A model generated the notes under the pieces. The model was not told the origin of the DNA and searched no databases. It worked only from the letters and a program-made list of their open reading frames with translations. Both the position numbers and the translations under genes were made by a program. From Chromera velia (lineage: Eukaryota > Sar > Chromeraceae), in contig JAHBMJ010001934.1 in the NCBI GenBank assembly GCA_018398765.1, forward strand, positions 61,268 to 96,267: DNA of 35,000 bases, given 5' to 3'. Shown one piece after another: positions 22,403 through 33,074 of the stretch. Each line of letters begins with the position of its first letter. Position 1 is the stretch's first letter.

Positions 22403-22619
22403 TGTCTGCGCGTGTTATGTGCAGGATTTGGGTATTCCGAAGCAGAAGCTGAACCCGAAGGGAGGTGCGATCGCTCTCGGCCACCCTCTCGGCTGCACAG
22501 GTGCCCGGCAGATCGCAACCCTGATGCCTGAGTTGAAGAGGACCGGTGGCAAGTATGGCGTTGTCTCGATGTGCATTGGCACTGGCATGGGTGCTGCGGC
22601 TGTTATCGAGAGGCTGTGA
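20606..22619 (+). CDS. 3-ketoacyl-CoA thiolase (acetyl-CoA acyltransferase), three exons, PTS2-like start
   Basis: Exons 20606-21483, 21800-21962 and 22425-22619 join to 411 residues, the usual thiolase length. The enzyme cleaves 3-ketoacyl-CoA with CoA to acetyl-CoA and a shortened acyl-CoA, the last step of beta-oxidation. The nucleophile is Cys106 in [10 protein letters not shown]. The second half supplies [23 protein letters not shown] (catalytic His) and CIGTGMGAA (catalytic Cys). Splice 1 (donor GTGGGT, acceptor CGCGCAG) rebuilds [20 protein letters not shown] as in peroxisomal thiolases; reading through it gives a premature stop. Splice 2 uses GTCAGC and TGTGCAG. The start [11 protein letters not shown] fits the peroxisomal PTS2 form R-I-x5-H-V and resembles animal peroxisomal thiolases; the C-terminus ERL is not a PTS1. 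I infer a peroxisomal enzyme rather than a cytosolic acetoacetyl-CoA thiolase. It ends in TGA. No frame damage is seen. Confidence 0.95.
22357..22404 (+). repeat. (GC)n(GT)n tract in thiolase intron 2
   Basis: Alternating GCGC runs pass directly into GTGTGT, an alternating purine-pyrimidine tract of the kind that can adopt Z-DNA. It ends about 20 nt before the acceptor of exon 3 at 22424. Confidence 0.85.
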
Positions 22620-24949
22620 AGTTAGAGAGTGCATGGGGTCTCTCTCGGTGATCAGTCAACGAATTCTGGGCATGCACGTGGGTTGGGGTAGAGAGACGCG
22701 TATGCAGTTGATGGAACTGGCTGCGTTCAATTTTCCGGTTCTTGTCAGCCTTCATGCCCCTAGCTCTTTTTCGATCTTTCGGCACTTGTTTCTGTTTATT
22801 TAACCCTCCAATCTCTACCGCTGTGCGTAGCAGGCCCACCAGGGGGCGGCGCTTGCTCGTCTCGTCCTCGTTCCAGTTCTCCGGAGACGGGCTGCATGTG
22901 CACGTGTGTAAAGGGGTGTGGCGACACAGAAAGGGAAGGGAGGAAAAGAAGAGAAGGATGCGTGGGGAGCGGAGGGGTCACTCGTCCTCCTTCTGGTCGT
23001 GCTCCTGGTCAACAAACAAACCTGATCGAGTTTTCTTTCCCTGAATCAACCAGCGTGAGCTCCCTTGATTCACCTTATTGCCATTCATCTGCACGTCGAC
23101 TCACTTGGTCGACATTGATTTTCTCTCTGGCAGACAGCCTCTCTACATCTTTCTTCAATTCTTCCGCTACCATATAGCAAACAAGTCACTCGCACTTTGT
23201 GATTGGATCCCAGCTAACTTGGGTGTGCGTGGATCTTGCGAAGTGTCAAGACACTGGGTCTGTTGGTCACTGCACTGCATGGTAAGCAAGTGAACAAAAA
23301 TAAGCAAGTGAACAAAAACTGAGACGGAGTGTGTGCTGGCAAATCCCAGCTGAAAGCCTTCACGCCATGCAATGCCTATGCGCATCTGTTTCGACACACG
23401 CATAATATGTCAATGAGATTAGCAATAATATCAATTCAAATATGAGTCATAATTCAATTACATAGTATATAAAACTTTTAAAGTGAACTTATATCTAAAC
23501 TTATGGACCCGGTCGGGCTAGGCATTGAGGAGATCACTTAAACATTTAAGCTAAATCTCAGTGTTAAATAGTGTTAAATGTGCATTGAAATCGAAAGCTA
23601 AGTGTTAATAGAAATGCTTTTTTGCTTAACTGTTCTTATCTAGCAGTAAAAATTCTATTTTATTTGATATATCTCCCTGCACCTAATGTCCACTTAAAAA
23701 AAAAATATCAAGATCGCCTGCGGCGCTGCCAATCAAGTCTATCCAAATTTGCGGCCTAGCAAATCTCATTCAAAGAATATATGAACAAAAATTGAAAGAT
23801 AATAACGTATAAATAAATCGATATATTGTCTTTAAAATACTATTTATGCCTAGGTTTCGTACATATCATGATATATAATCATACAATATCAATATTACAT
23901 CCTAGATTACATCATACATAGCTCAGTGCCAGTATACGGTCATACCATATATTTTACCATACTTTGCCCACCAGGGTTTCGGGTCCTCCACCTAAATATA
24001 TAAAGTTTGAAAAAACTCCAGATAAATCGATGTAAAGAGCCTGCCCAAAAGTGAGGGGGCACTCATGCATTGCAGCCTACAAGAAGCATACACTGCCTCA
24101 GTCACAGCTCAGGATTACTCAATCTAACCTAGAGAGAGAAAAGAGTCGTTAGCCTCCTGGGTAGACGGTCTGGTGGGTGCCCTGCAGAAAGAGGAAAGCG
24201 ACACACATGGACAGAGGGGCATGCAGGGAGACGGATGGGCAAATTTTTCAGTTCTTATCACTCCAATAAAAATTTGATAGAAAAGGCTATTCTATGGACC
24301 CCCCCGACCTCAAAGATGTAATCAGTAACTTTGGAGACCCCCATTTGGTCACTTGAGCTCTGACCCAAGATCTGCCCCTGCCTCGACTTTGCACGATCTC
24401 TCCAGCCAGAAAAGAGACGGCAGACAAATGCACGCACGGGCGGCCCCGGAAGGCAGTGCGAAAGTGGGCAAAGTATGGGTGAATCTGGTATATATAACAT
24501 CTCTATTCATTCATCTTCTGAATCAGAATCTGCCCACGCCTGCGCGCTGCCTTTCAAGACAGCGGCCGCGCCTGCGGCGCGGGCGTTCAAGCCTATCTAA
24601 AAATGCGGCCCCACCATTCAAGTGGATCTTAGGTTCAGGGAAATAATTTGATAAATGCCGACCGGGAATTTAGAATGAAAGAATTAACCCCTACATAAGG
24701 AATTAAAGTAAAAATTATAAAATTTTTAAACTAAATTGAACTGTATTTGAACAATCGGTAGCGGAGGCTGGAATAACTCCCCGCAAGAAACGTCAACTTT
24801 TAATATATATAGGACCATTTCGGGTTACACTTCCTTTGTGGGACCGCTGTCTAGTATAATGGTGATTAACAAGACCTTCACATATAAAAACGTCTTAAAA
24901 AAGAAGTCATGCAATCATCCTTTTCCCTCTACCCTTTTTGCTAAACATG
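22620..24949. other. Non-coding region downstream of the thiolase
   Basis: No gene that I can support. 23400-24000 and 24640-24930 are AT-rich. Two short related GC segments are embedded in this AT-rich DNA: one near 23715-23757 (CGGCGCTGCC, then TCAAGTCTATCCAAA, then GCGGCC) and one near 24570-24612 (CGGCGCGGGC, then TCAAGCCTATCTAAA, then GCGGCC). A shorter similar piece (GCGCCGCCAATCAAGTATA) lies near 32651. They look like copies of one dispersed element. Confidence 0.4.
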
Positions 24950-25355
24950 TCACATTGTCAAATATTTCGGTCCGGAATTGGACCGGAAATGGTCTGCCTG
25001 TTTCCATGTTGAATTGCTGTCACTCCGTTCCCTCATACAAAGAATTTCAACAACAGTACATGAATTCATATATTTAAATATAAAGTTTGATCGATCGAGC
25101 CCACCCAGAGGACAGAAATACTTGGTTGCTGCCGTTTGTCTACAGTTAATTGTCTTTTCGAACATCGTCTCGATTTTTAAACCCAACCTCATCCCAAAGA
25201 CCTCCTCTCCGTCATCTTTGCCCTCTCCGCCATCTTTCTTCTCGTTCTTTTCTACTTTCCCTTCTTGTTTCCCTTCCTCTTTATCTTTTGCCTGCTCATC
25301 TCCGCGTTCCTCTTTATCTTCTTTTACTTGCTTTTCTTCCCTTTTTCCTTACTTT
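24950..25355 (-). CDS. Lysine/glutamate-rich open frame, fragment, unknown
   Basis: On the minus strand a frame open from about 25355 to 24950 begins with an almost pure charged stretch (EEKQVKEDKEERGDEQAKDK and more Lys/Glu) and passes into an ordinary-looking segment from MRLGLKIETMFEKTINCRQT at 25192. There is no ATG before 25192. It could be an exon of an unplaced gene or a coding-like reading of pyrimidine-rich DNA. Confidence 0.15.
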
Positions 25356-26095
25356 TTCTGTATGCTTCCTAACTCAACGCATTAAGGTTAAAAAAATTAT
25401 AAAAAACGAGAGACGCCAAGGGGTATGGATTCATACATACATAGCGGTGTGACAGGTCTAGGCAAGAATCGACACGCTCGGTAACGCTTGAGCAGTTCAT
25501 GATGTGATCTGCCTTTCTCTAGTCCTGGCAACAATTTAAAAGTGCTGGATGCGGAGTTTTGCTTGAAATGGCTACAAAATAACACATGAAAGTGAAGAAC
25601 ACACATATACATATGTCCAATTTTCGGCATAACGGAAACGAAAAGCAGATTTTCAATCTGCTGACTCAGAGGCTGAATTTTTGTTTGAGCGGCAGATATG
25701 AATGTTTGGTAGCAACGAACGGTTCCAAGGAGACGGATTGCAAACAAACAGATATGCGATTTCAGGTTTTCTTTCTTTCTTTGTTTTTCGTGATTTTCGG
25801 CTTGGCCTTTAACACCGAAAAGGACATTAGATTTTACACCTATCCATTTTGATTTGGAGTTTGAGCAACGAGTTTGCGCTTCTCCCAGAATGCGGAAAGA
25901 CTTTTCTTTGAAAACCCTAAACAGCTCATTCATCCAAAGAGGCTGCACGAGACGTGGCGGAACGCGTGTTCGAAAAACAAGGTGGAGTGAAGAGACGACG
26001 GGCATGCTGCGATGCACTGGAATGAGTCTCATGCGAGGAAGAAAAAGAAACAAGGACCACAAAAACGACGTCCACGCAGATCATTTACTATACAG

Positions 26096-26326
26096 TAGTA
26101 GAGAAGGGAAATGGACATGTGCACGCAGTAGTAGAGAAGCGAAACGGACATGTGTACACAGTAGTAGAGAAGCGAAATGGACATGTGTACGCAGTAGTAG
26201 AGAAGCGAAATGGATATGTGCACGCAGTAGTAGAGAAGCGAAATGGACGTGTGCACGCAGTAGTAGAGAAGGGAAATGGACGTGTGTACGCAGTAGTAGA
26301 GAAAGGAAATAGACATGTGCAGAAAG
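26096..26326. repeat. 33-bp minisatellite, seven units
   Basis: The unit AGTAGTAGAGAAGCGAAATG plus GACATGTGTACGC repeats seven times with a few substitutions (GCG/GGG, ACATG/ACGTG, TGTAC/TGCAC); the last unit is diverged. Because 33 is a multiple of three, two plus-strand and two minus-strand frames stay open across it. In one plus frame it gives the 11-mer VVEKRNGHVYA. Confidence 0.9.
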
Positions 26327-26644
26327 AGGACCTTATAGAGCAAAAGACCTCCTTCTTTAAATTCTGCACCTCTGAATTGACCCCCCCTTTTCCCTTTTCT
26401 TTCATCCAGTAACTTTTTTTCCTTTTCATCTGTCTTTCTATTGTCCAGTCTGAGAGACCACTTTAACTATCTTCAGGCCTCTCCTTTGTACTCTGAAAAA
26501 CAAATAAAATGGAACTTTAATGAACTTTTATGCCGTCGATATTCCGCTACTAATTGTAAAGTCGGCCGCTTCAAGTCTTTGTCCCCGCACGTCTTTCAGT
26601 CTGCATCTCCAGCTGGCCGGTACCGTTCTTATTTTTGTTTCCCT

Positions 26645-29600
26645 TTAAGACAACACGGTGGAACCGGGTTTGGAGCTCTGAGATAAACCGTCACTGGTCT
26701 CTCCCTTGATTTTGCCCTCCTTTTTCAGGACCCTCAGCATAGTCTTCATCACCCCCGAGAGCCCAAAGGCGCCCTTCTTGATCTTCCCAATCCGGAGCTT
26801 CACTCTTGCTTGCACCCCCCCTGTGTCTGTCGCCAACGTTGATGCCAGAGTCTCCTGGGGCCAGGGAATTTCGAGCCCTTCCTCGTTGGCATATCTGCTC
26901 TCTCTCTTGCGCACACACATGCATATGCATGCATAAAGGTATCTCTCCACATGCATGCACGGTTTATTCATGCAAACATTTGATGATGCGCTCATTTTCT
27001 TGAATGCTTTGTTCATTTATCTATGCAGACAGGAGAGCGCCCCTCCTCATTTATGCATTTCCTTCAATTGATCTGAACGTCCCACTCAGAATCATACTGC
27101 AAGCTAGGAATGTAATCTCAAGTGCAGGTAAAAAGAAGAACCGATGGACGGACGGACGGACGGACGGACCTGTCTCTTCGATCGGTACGCCCTCCTCTCA
27201 GCGAAGCGCCGGGGGGGACAAAGTGGGTGTCGAACCAGGTTGACACGCTACTAAACGGACCCACCTGCACAAGTCACATGTGACATAAATGTATATAAAT
27301 ACGTATACGTATACACATATGTATATTTATGTACGTAACACACGGAGACGGAGAGAGACCTGAACGAGTGTACTACTGTTATCAGAATCCGAAGGCAAAG
27401 ATTGACATGGAAAGCATAACCAACGGTCCATCACATGACATATAAACGCATGCATATATGCACGCAGAGCAAATGCATGGCACTGCTGGACAGGAGAAAG
27501 CTACGACGAACGAAGGACAGATAGATAGACAGACAGACAGATTGGCAGTGGAATGAACAGACCGACCTCTCGATCGCTGTCGAATGTCAGCTCTTTGCCA
27601 AAGTCGAACGTCTCTGCGTATTTGTCCAGCGTCTCTCTGTGCATAGAGCACTCGATATCCAAAACAATTTGCGTCCGTGCGAACAGAGCCTGTTGCCTTG
27701 CCATGTCGTAGTTTTCACTCACCGTCCTCACAAAGATGGCCACGATCGTCGGAAGGAATGTGAAGTAGACGATAATTGAGTACAGCAGAAGGAGAGTCTC
27801 TGTGGGGTCGTACGAGATGTTCACGTAGTCAGGCTTCCACGCACCACAGAGGAACAGGAAAGTGTTTGTCATGATCAGCTACACGCAAAGCGTAAGCAGA
27901 GGAAAGATGACAAGGAGGACAGGAGATTGAGGGCCTACAGGGAATGTCAGCATAGTGAGGGAGAGTAAGTGAAGATCTGGGATGGATATACACGCCGGTT
28001 TTACCAAGCAAAAAGAATCTCATTAATTGGATTTGAATGTGTTTAGACATTCGGCCATGCATCTAGCCATCCATCCTCTCATCTCTCAACCAACCCATCC
28101 ACCTGGACCGATACATACATACATACCTACACGCGTACATGTAATGAGTCTCCTAACTCCACTCCATTCCTTTGCTTGTCAAAATCCCTGCTTGCTTACT
28201 TGTGTTTTGCCTTTATAAAACTAAAGGCAGATTGAGGCCCACTGTTCCTTTTCATGGAACTCCCCTGATCCTTTTTCCACTTCTTCCTGTCGAGAAATCT
28301 AGATCGCATTCTCTCTCTCTCGATTGTGCAGTGACTCCGTCTGCAAGAACTTCCCTGAGGTGTTCCCAAAACTGCTTTCCTCTTGCTGCATTCGTCGCGA
28401 AGTTTCTCGCTTCCCCTCTCTTTCTTTCTTTGCAGTTTCCCAATCCATGCATACACACATTGGCGCACTCACCGCTAGGGTCTCAAACCCGGGCACGTCG
28501 TCTCCTCGAGTGATCACCCAGATCGAGGATGTAAATCCCACAGTGAGACACCCGAGGACGAAGACGAAGGGCAGCAGCATCCCCATCATGAACGCCGTCA
28601 GCTTCAACAGATGCATCACAGGCTTAACCGCTAGAAGCAGCTGCGGATAGCATTCGACAAACGCATGCAGGCACGGCTGCTCAACTTCGTCATACGAGCT
28701 CCACAGAGCTAGCGGAACATTACACTCTCGGCTCTATCAAGCTTCACCAATGAAAAATGAGCGACTGTACCCAATAGAGGAGCTTGGAGGAAGTTTATAG
28801 AACTCCACTGAAAGTAAGGGGAGAAAGGATGTGTAGGAGACTCTGCAATAAGAGAGATAGGGAGAGAGCTCGACACACCGGTACGGTACTAAAAAAAGGT
28901 CGCAGTATCTCTAGCTCACCTGCACATTGGACAGCCATGCAAGAATCATCACGACTGCCGCCAGAGCAGGAAGAGCATCGCCCTTATTCTCAAAGGACGG
29001 TTTTATGTCCTGCGATTATTCATGCAGGCATCAAAGGGGCCAGACAGAGAAATGAAAACAAACCCACTCACAAAGAGAAAAATGCGTAAAAAGAGGCCAG
29101 TGATTTGGCAGAAATAAACATGTTAATCAACAGAGATATACGCAGACAACCAGGAAGACAAGCAGAACGAAGGACGCTCACGGAGGGACTGAGGGCTGCA
29201 CTTTCACCGAATTTCAAACAATGATATGCACACCGAGACAGAAGGACGACCTAAAAAGACAGGGATATGCACACAGAGACGGAGGCAGAGATGGGTATGA
29301 AAAGAAAGATATGGGCAGACACAGAGAGAGATGCGTCCTTCAAGAGAGCCACCCATGCAGCCAGACAGGCCGTCTACGGCCTCCAGAAAAGCAACTCACG
29401 TAATCCAGAAAACCTTTTGAGGTCAGCTCTATCGTCGTCACGACGAGGATCGAGATTGTCGCTGCGATGTCGATGATAGTAAACGTCTGTGCAAGGTGGA
29501 AGGGGAGTCCAACTCTGATGCGACCTCCGAGGATCATCTTGGGGCTGAAACATCCGTTCCTCCATTGATTGATACACTTTTTTGCCTCCACGAGGAGAAG

Positions 29601-29739
29601 GAAGACGGAGGAAACCAAAGCCAGCTTCCCCATGAACCACGCGACTACGGGTGGGAACTTTTTGAAGACCAGCCAGACGTACCCCAAAGAGAACAGGATG
29701 GAGTTCAGAAGGTACTAAGCCCTGAGTCAGCAGATTCGG

Positions 29740-29778
<39 letters not shown>

Positions 29779-29782
29779 TACA

Positions 29783-29827
<45 letters not shown>

Positions 29828-31420
29828 ACACATACATACATACACACACATATTCATGCACTCAGAAAAACACGTACAGATTCCTAAACAAGGGGACACA
29901 AGAAGAGAGTGAGACAGACAGAGATACAGAGAGAGAAGGGGGGGCTTTAGGCATACCAGTGGCTTCATTCCACTCTATTTGACCCAGAGAGTATACACAT
30001 ACATGTCTGCCTCCCTCCATGTGGAAGAAGAACAAGTGCATAGAATTTTCGATGTGCTCGAGGATGCACGCTTGATCGTGTGTTCGTGTATATCTATGAC
30101 TGTAAGAATATGTGCGAGTTGCTCAACTTCGGATATGAGGTTGTTTTCTACTGTGCGTAAGTGACAGTTGAAAGAAAAAAGAAAGAACGATTTGTTGCCC
30201 GTCAACGTCCGATCGCTGCCGCCTATCTGGTTCATGCATCTATGCCCTGGGCTACATCCTTCCTGGTTAACACCTCACTCACCTCATGAGAAAAAAGTTC
30301 CTGCATGCGAAGGGCTCCCACTTTTTCGAGATCACCCACTCAAGAACCGGGTGCTGCACGAGTCGGAAGTTTCTGAGTTTGATCAGCTGAAAGAGGAGCT
30401 GGCTGGAAGCGCCTTCCCACAGAAGCTTTTCTTCTCCTGGAGGTCCGATCTTCTGCCTGCAAAGGAAAGGCCAACGCGAGAAGCGCCCAAATAATTATTT
30501 GGAAAAGAGGGGAACTGAAGGGAAAAGAGAGGCTGCAGGTTATCCAAGCAATGCATGCCGGCAAGCAAAATGAAAACCCTCATGTGGACGTTTGTGTATT
30601 CTTTGTAGAGACCTCCAAGCTCAAGCAAGAATTAACTCGCAGCAGCCTCAATTCAGACAGAAGATCACCCCAACGTACTCAACCAGATGAAATCTATAGG
30701 AACGGAGGTAAGGAAAACAGAAATACTTTGAAGGACTGTAATTTTAGTACATAGAAGATACACGCATGTTTATGCAGAAAGTGAAGACGAGACAGACGGC
30801 CGGCCGGTTAACCTGGAATCTCCCCAGAACTCCTACACGTAGAGGTTTACCTTCCTCTGGGAATCGATCACGAGGTCGCTACATCAAATGTGCCCGTCGA
30901 GAAGATCCCACCTACATGCAGTGCACGAGTGCAATCAGTGGATAAGAGAGAAGACCATTAGTTGTCTGATTGGAATCAAGGTCGAAGAAAGGTTTTCATC
31001 CCATCAGTTGATCTGGCATACCGACCAGACCAGAAAAGCAGAAGAGGCAGGAGGTGGAGAAGAGATCCAGGAGAGATGACGGGTAGGTGTAGAGAGATAG
31101 GGGGGCAGGAGAGACTTATACAGCGTCAAAAGATGAGAAAGGAGAAACTGAAGGAAACAATGAAAGAAGAAACGACGCAGAAATAGAACAAACAAAATCA
31201 TAGACAAAAAAGAACCAACGAACCGACCGACCAGAGGTCTGGGGCCTCATTGTTGATTCGTTCTACAAGATGCTTTCCGTGAGTCTCCCAAAGCCGTTGC
31301 TTGCCGTACATGATACCCGATTTGTTTTGTCGGATTGCCAAGATGTCCCTGCAGAAGCTAGAACGTCATGTGGAGGTATCACACACACACACACACACAC
31401 ACACATAAACATACACACAA

Positions 31421-31457
<37 letters not shown>

Positions 31458-32244
31458 TACACACATACATACACGTACGTATGTGCACGCGTGCATGCGC
31501 TCAGAGCTGCTCCTGTTCCGATGCCTACAGAGACGTAAGTGAGTTGCTCTCAGCTTGACCAGGCGACTGACCGCGGGATGCATTTAGAGAGGGAAATTTT
31601 CTGTTCATTGTGTGCATATAAAGACATTTCTCCATATGCAATAATTGTTTGTTTTTTCAAGAAACCGACCTGAGGATGTGTCTGGCGAGAAGAATTCTCC
31701 CCCTTTTGAGCATCCAGAAGAGGGGGCTCTTCTCGTTTCCATTGATCACGACCTGCACATATGCAGACAGCTCCAGCCGAGGGCAGGACAAAAATTTCGC
31801 CTCACTTACTTATTCATTGATGTATTCTAATCTGTGAAGGTAGCACAACGAGCCCAAAATCTTCGCTGATACATGTAGAAGGGAATTGAGAGCCAAGTCG
31901 TGACAGGGGGACAAATGATGCATTTGGGAGACCAATGGAGGCATGACAACACAACAAAGTCATATATATTTCCATATATATATATATATATATACATAGA
32001 GAGAGAGAGAGAAAGTGAGAGAGAGTGGGGAAAAGCGAGACTCAGTCCATTTCTGGCAACAAACAATGGACGAAGCCCGACTAGCTGACAGACCTTGTAC
32101 CCCGACTCAATCCTCGTGCCCCTGGGTGCATCGGCAAGGGCCTCCTTCAGGTTGGGTAGGGAGGCGTACACGAGGGCCCGTGTCATAGGGACCAAACCCG
32201 CACACACCGTCTCCGCGAGTCCAGAGGCAGCGATATTCCAATAC
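26645..32244 (-). CDS. TRP-like cation channel, 3' part of a gene with ten or more exons
   Basis: Minus-strand exons, each with GT-AG ends and matching phase: 32244-32094, 31752-31670, 31348-31232, 30456-30283, (one small unresolved exon), 29714-29400, 29009-28920, 28640-28473, 27878-27567, 27264-27170, 26894-26645 (TAA). Together about 590 residues. The cytoplasmic part ends in RLVQHPVLEWVISKKWEPF, like the pre-S1 region of ankyrin-bearing TRP channels. Then come S1 (LLNSILFSLGYVWLVF), S2, S3 (TIIDIAATISILVV), S4 (LAAVVMILAW), S5 (MMGMLLPFVFVLGCLTVGF), a pore segment around TFLFLCGAWKP, and a long S6 (YSIIVYFTFLPTIVAIFV) followed by a charged tail. It would be a membrane cation channel; ion and stimulus cannot be read. 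Between 30283 and 29714 a 3n+1 exon is required: 29972-29957 (16 nt) and a longer one starting at a CTTACAG near 30108 both fit. Exons upstream of 32244 (a phase-2 end is needed) were not found, so the N-terminus is missing here. Confidence 0.75.
27146..27169 (-). repeat. (GTCC)6 starting exactly at a 5' splice site
   Basis: On the channel gene's sense strand the intron after exon 27264-27170 opens with six perfect GTCC units. The plus strand reads (GGAC)6. Confidence 0.85.
29740..29852. repeat. CA/TG microsatellite in the channel gene
   Basis: A long CACACA tract with ATACA interruptions. On the sense strand it is TG and ends about 26 nt before the exon starting at 29714. Confidence 0.9.
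31380..31475. repeat. CA/TG microsatellite in the channel gene
   Basis: CACACA with ATAAACATA and ATACA interruptions. On the sense strand it is TG and ends about 32 nt before the exon starting at 31348. Confidence 0.9.
31967..32012. repeat. AT then GA microsatellite
   Basis: (AT)n at about 31976-31994 followed by (GA)n at about 31998-32012, inside the intron between the exons 32244-32094 and 31752-31670 of the channel gene. Confidence 0.85.
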
Positions 32245-33047
32245 CTGCACAATAAAACATACAAACATCGATCCATACACAAATCAATTGAGAGAAATGG
32301 AGACTGCATGAGGGCCTAAAGTTTCGGGTGCTTGCAACCATACAATGAGGATTGGGATGCCTATAACAGAGTGGACTCCAAAGTAGGACTTAGTGGAATT
32401 CAAAGTGACTTTTAAATTTACTATATTCTAGCTTCATTATAAAGTAAAACTAGGTTACTTAAAGCAATCTAAAGTTTTTTAGAGCATTTGAAATCGTTAC
32501 TTCTGTGCGAATCTGCTCAAATGTGCTCAAAAGACTGGTTGATTAGCTAGAGAAAAATTACGATCACTACGGCACGTGGAAGTTAGTGAATGTTACCTGC
32601 AAAGAAATACACAGGCACAACACTAATGGATACGCTCAAAAGCAACGTTTAGCGCCGCCAATCAAGTATAAAGAATTGATTCTTCTGTAAGGGAAACAGT
32701 GCAGGAAGGAGGGCTTCACAGCTAGGCTGGACAGACCGGACAGGAGACGGTCAGCAGGGGTCGGAGAGGATTCCTAAGAACAGAGCACAGAGACAACATA
32801 ATTCTATTCACAAAGAACTCACACTACACGGCGTAAAAGCTTGCAAATCGTTCTGCGTGTGTCAATGAGAAACTGTAAAAAAGAAGGACAGGTCTGTAGG
32901 TAGATCCAGATGTTCAGAGGGAGACCAGTACGGAGTGCCACAAATGAGAAAGGATGAACGAGAAAGGAGCACTTGCGTCAGAACAGTATGGACCGCTTTG
33001 AAAGACTGACATACACAGAGCAAGTGAAAGACATTCAAATGCATGAA
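32245..33047. other. Spacer between channel gene and palindrome
   Basis: AT-rich from about 32380 to 32700. The missing 5' exons of the channel gene may lie here or beyond the window. One acceptor-donor pair on the minus strand (CTGTTCTTAG near 32775, GTCTGTCC near 32735) brackets a short open piece, but its phase does not match, so I do not call it. Confidence 0.35.
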
Positions 33048-33074
33048 AGCTGAGCGATTGGTCTAGGTGGAAAA

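Noticed and set aside
25397-26062. A 221-codon minus-strand open frame.
   Set aside because: It has no recognisable motif, its composition is not convincing, opposite-strand frames of similar quality overlap it, and no splice context supports it.
27215-27245. GTCGAACC (reverse of a tRNA B-box) as a possible tRNA gene.
   Set aside because: The flanking bases do not form a T-stem or acceptor stem, and the position is inside a phase-consistent exon of the channel gene.
30600-31080. Extra small channel exons between 31232 and 30456 (for example one after CATGTAG near 30915).
   Set aside because: Exon 31348-31232 joins exon 30456-30283 directly in phase with sensible sequence, so no extra exon is needed.
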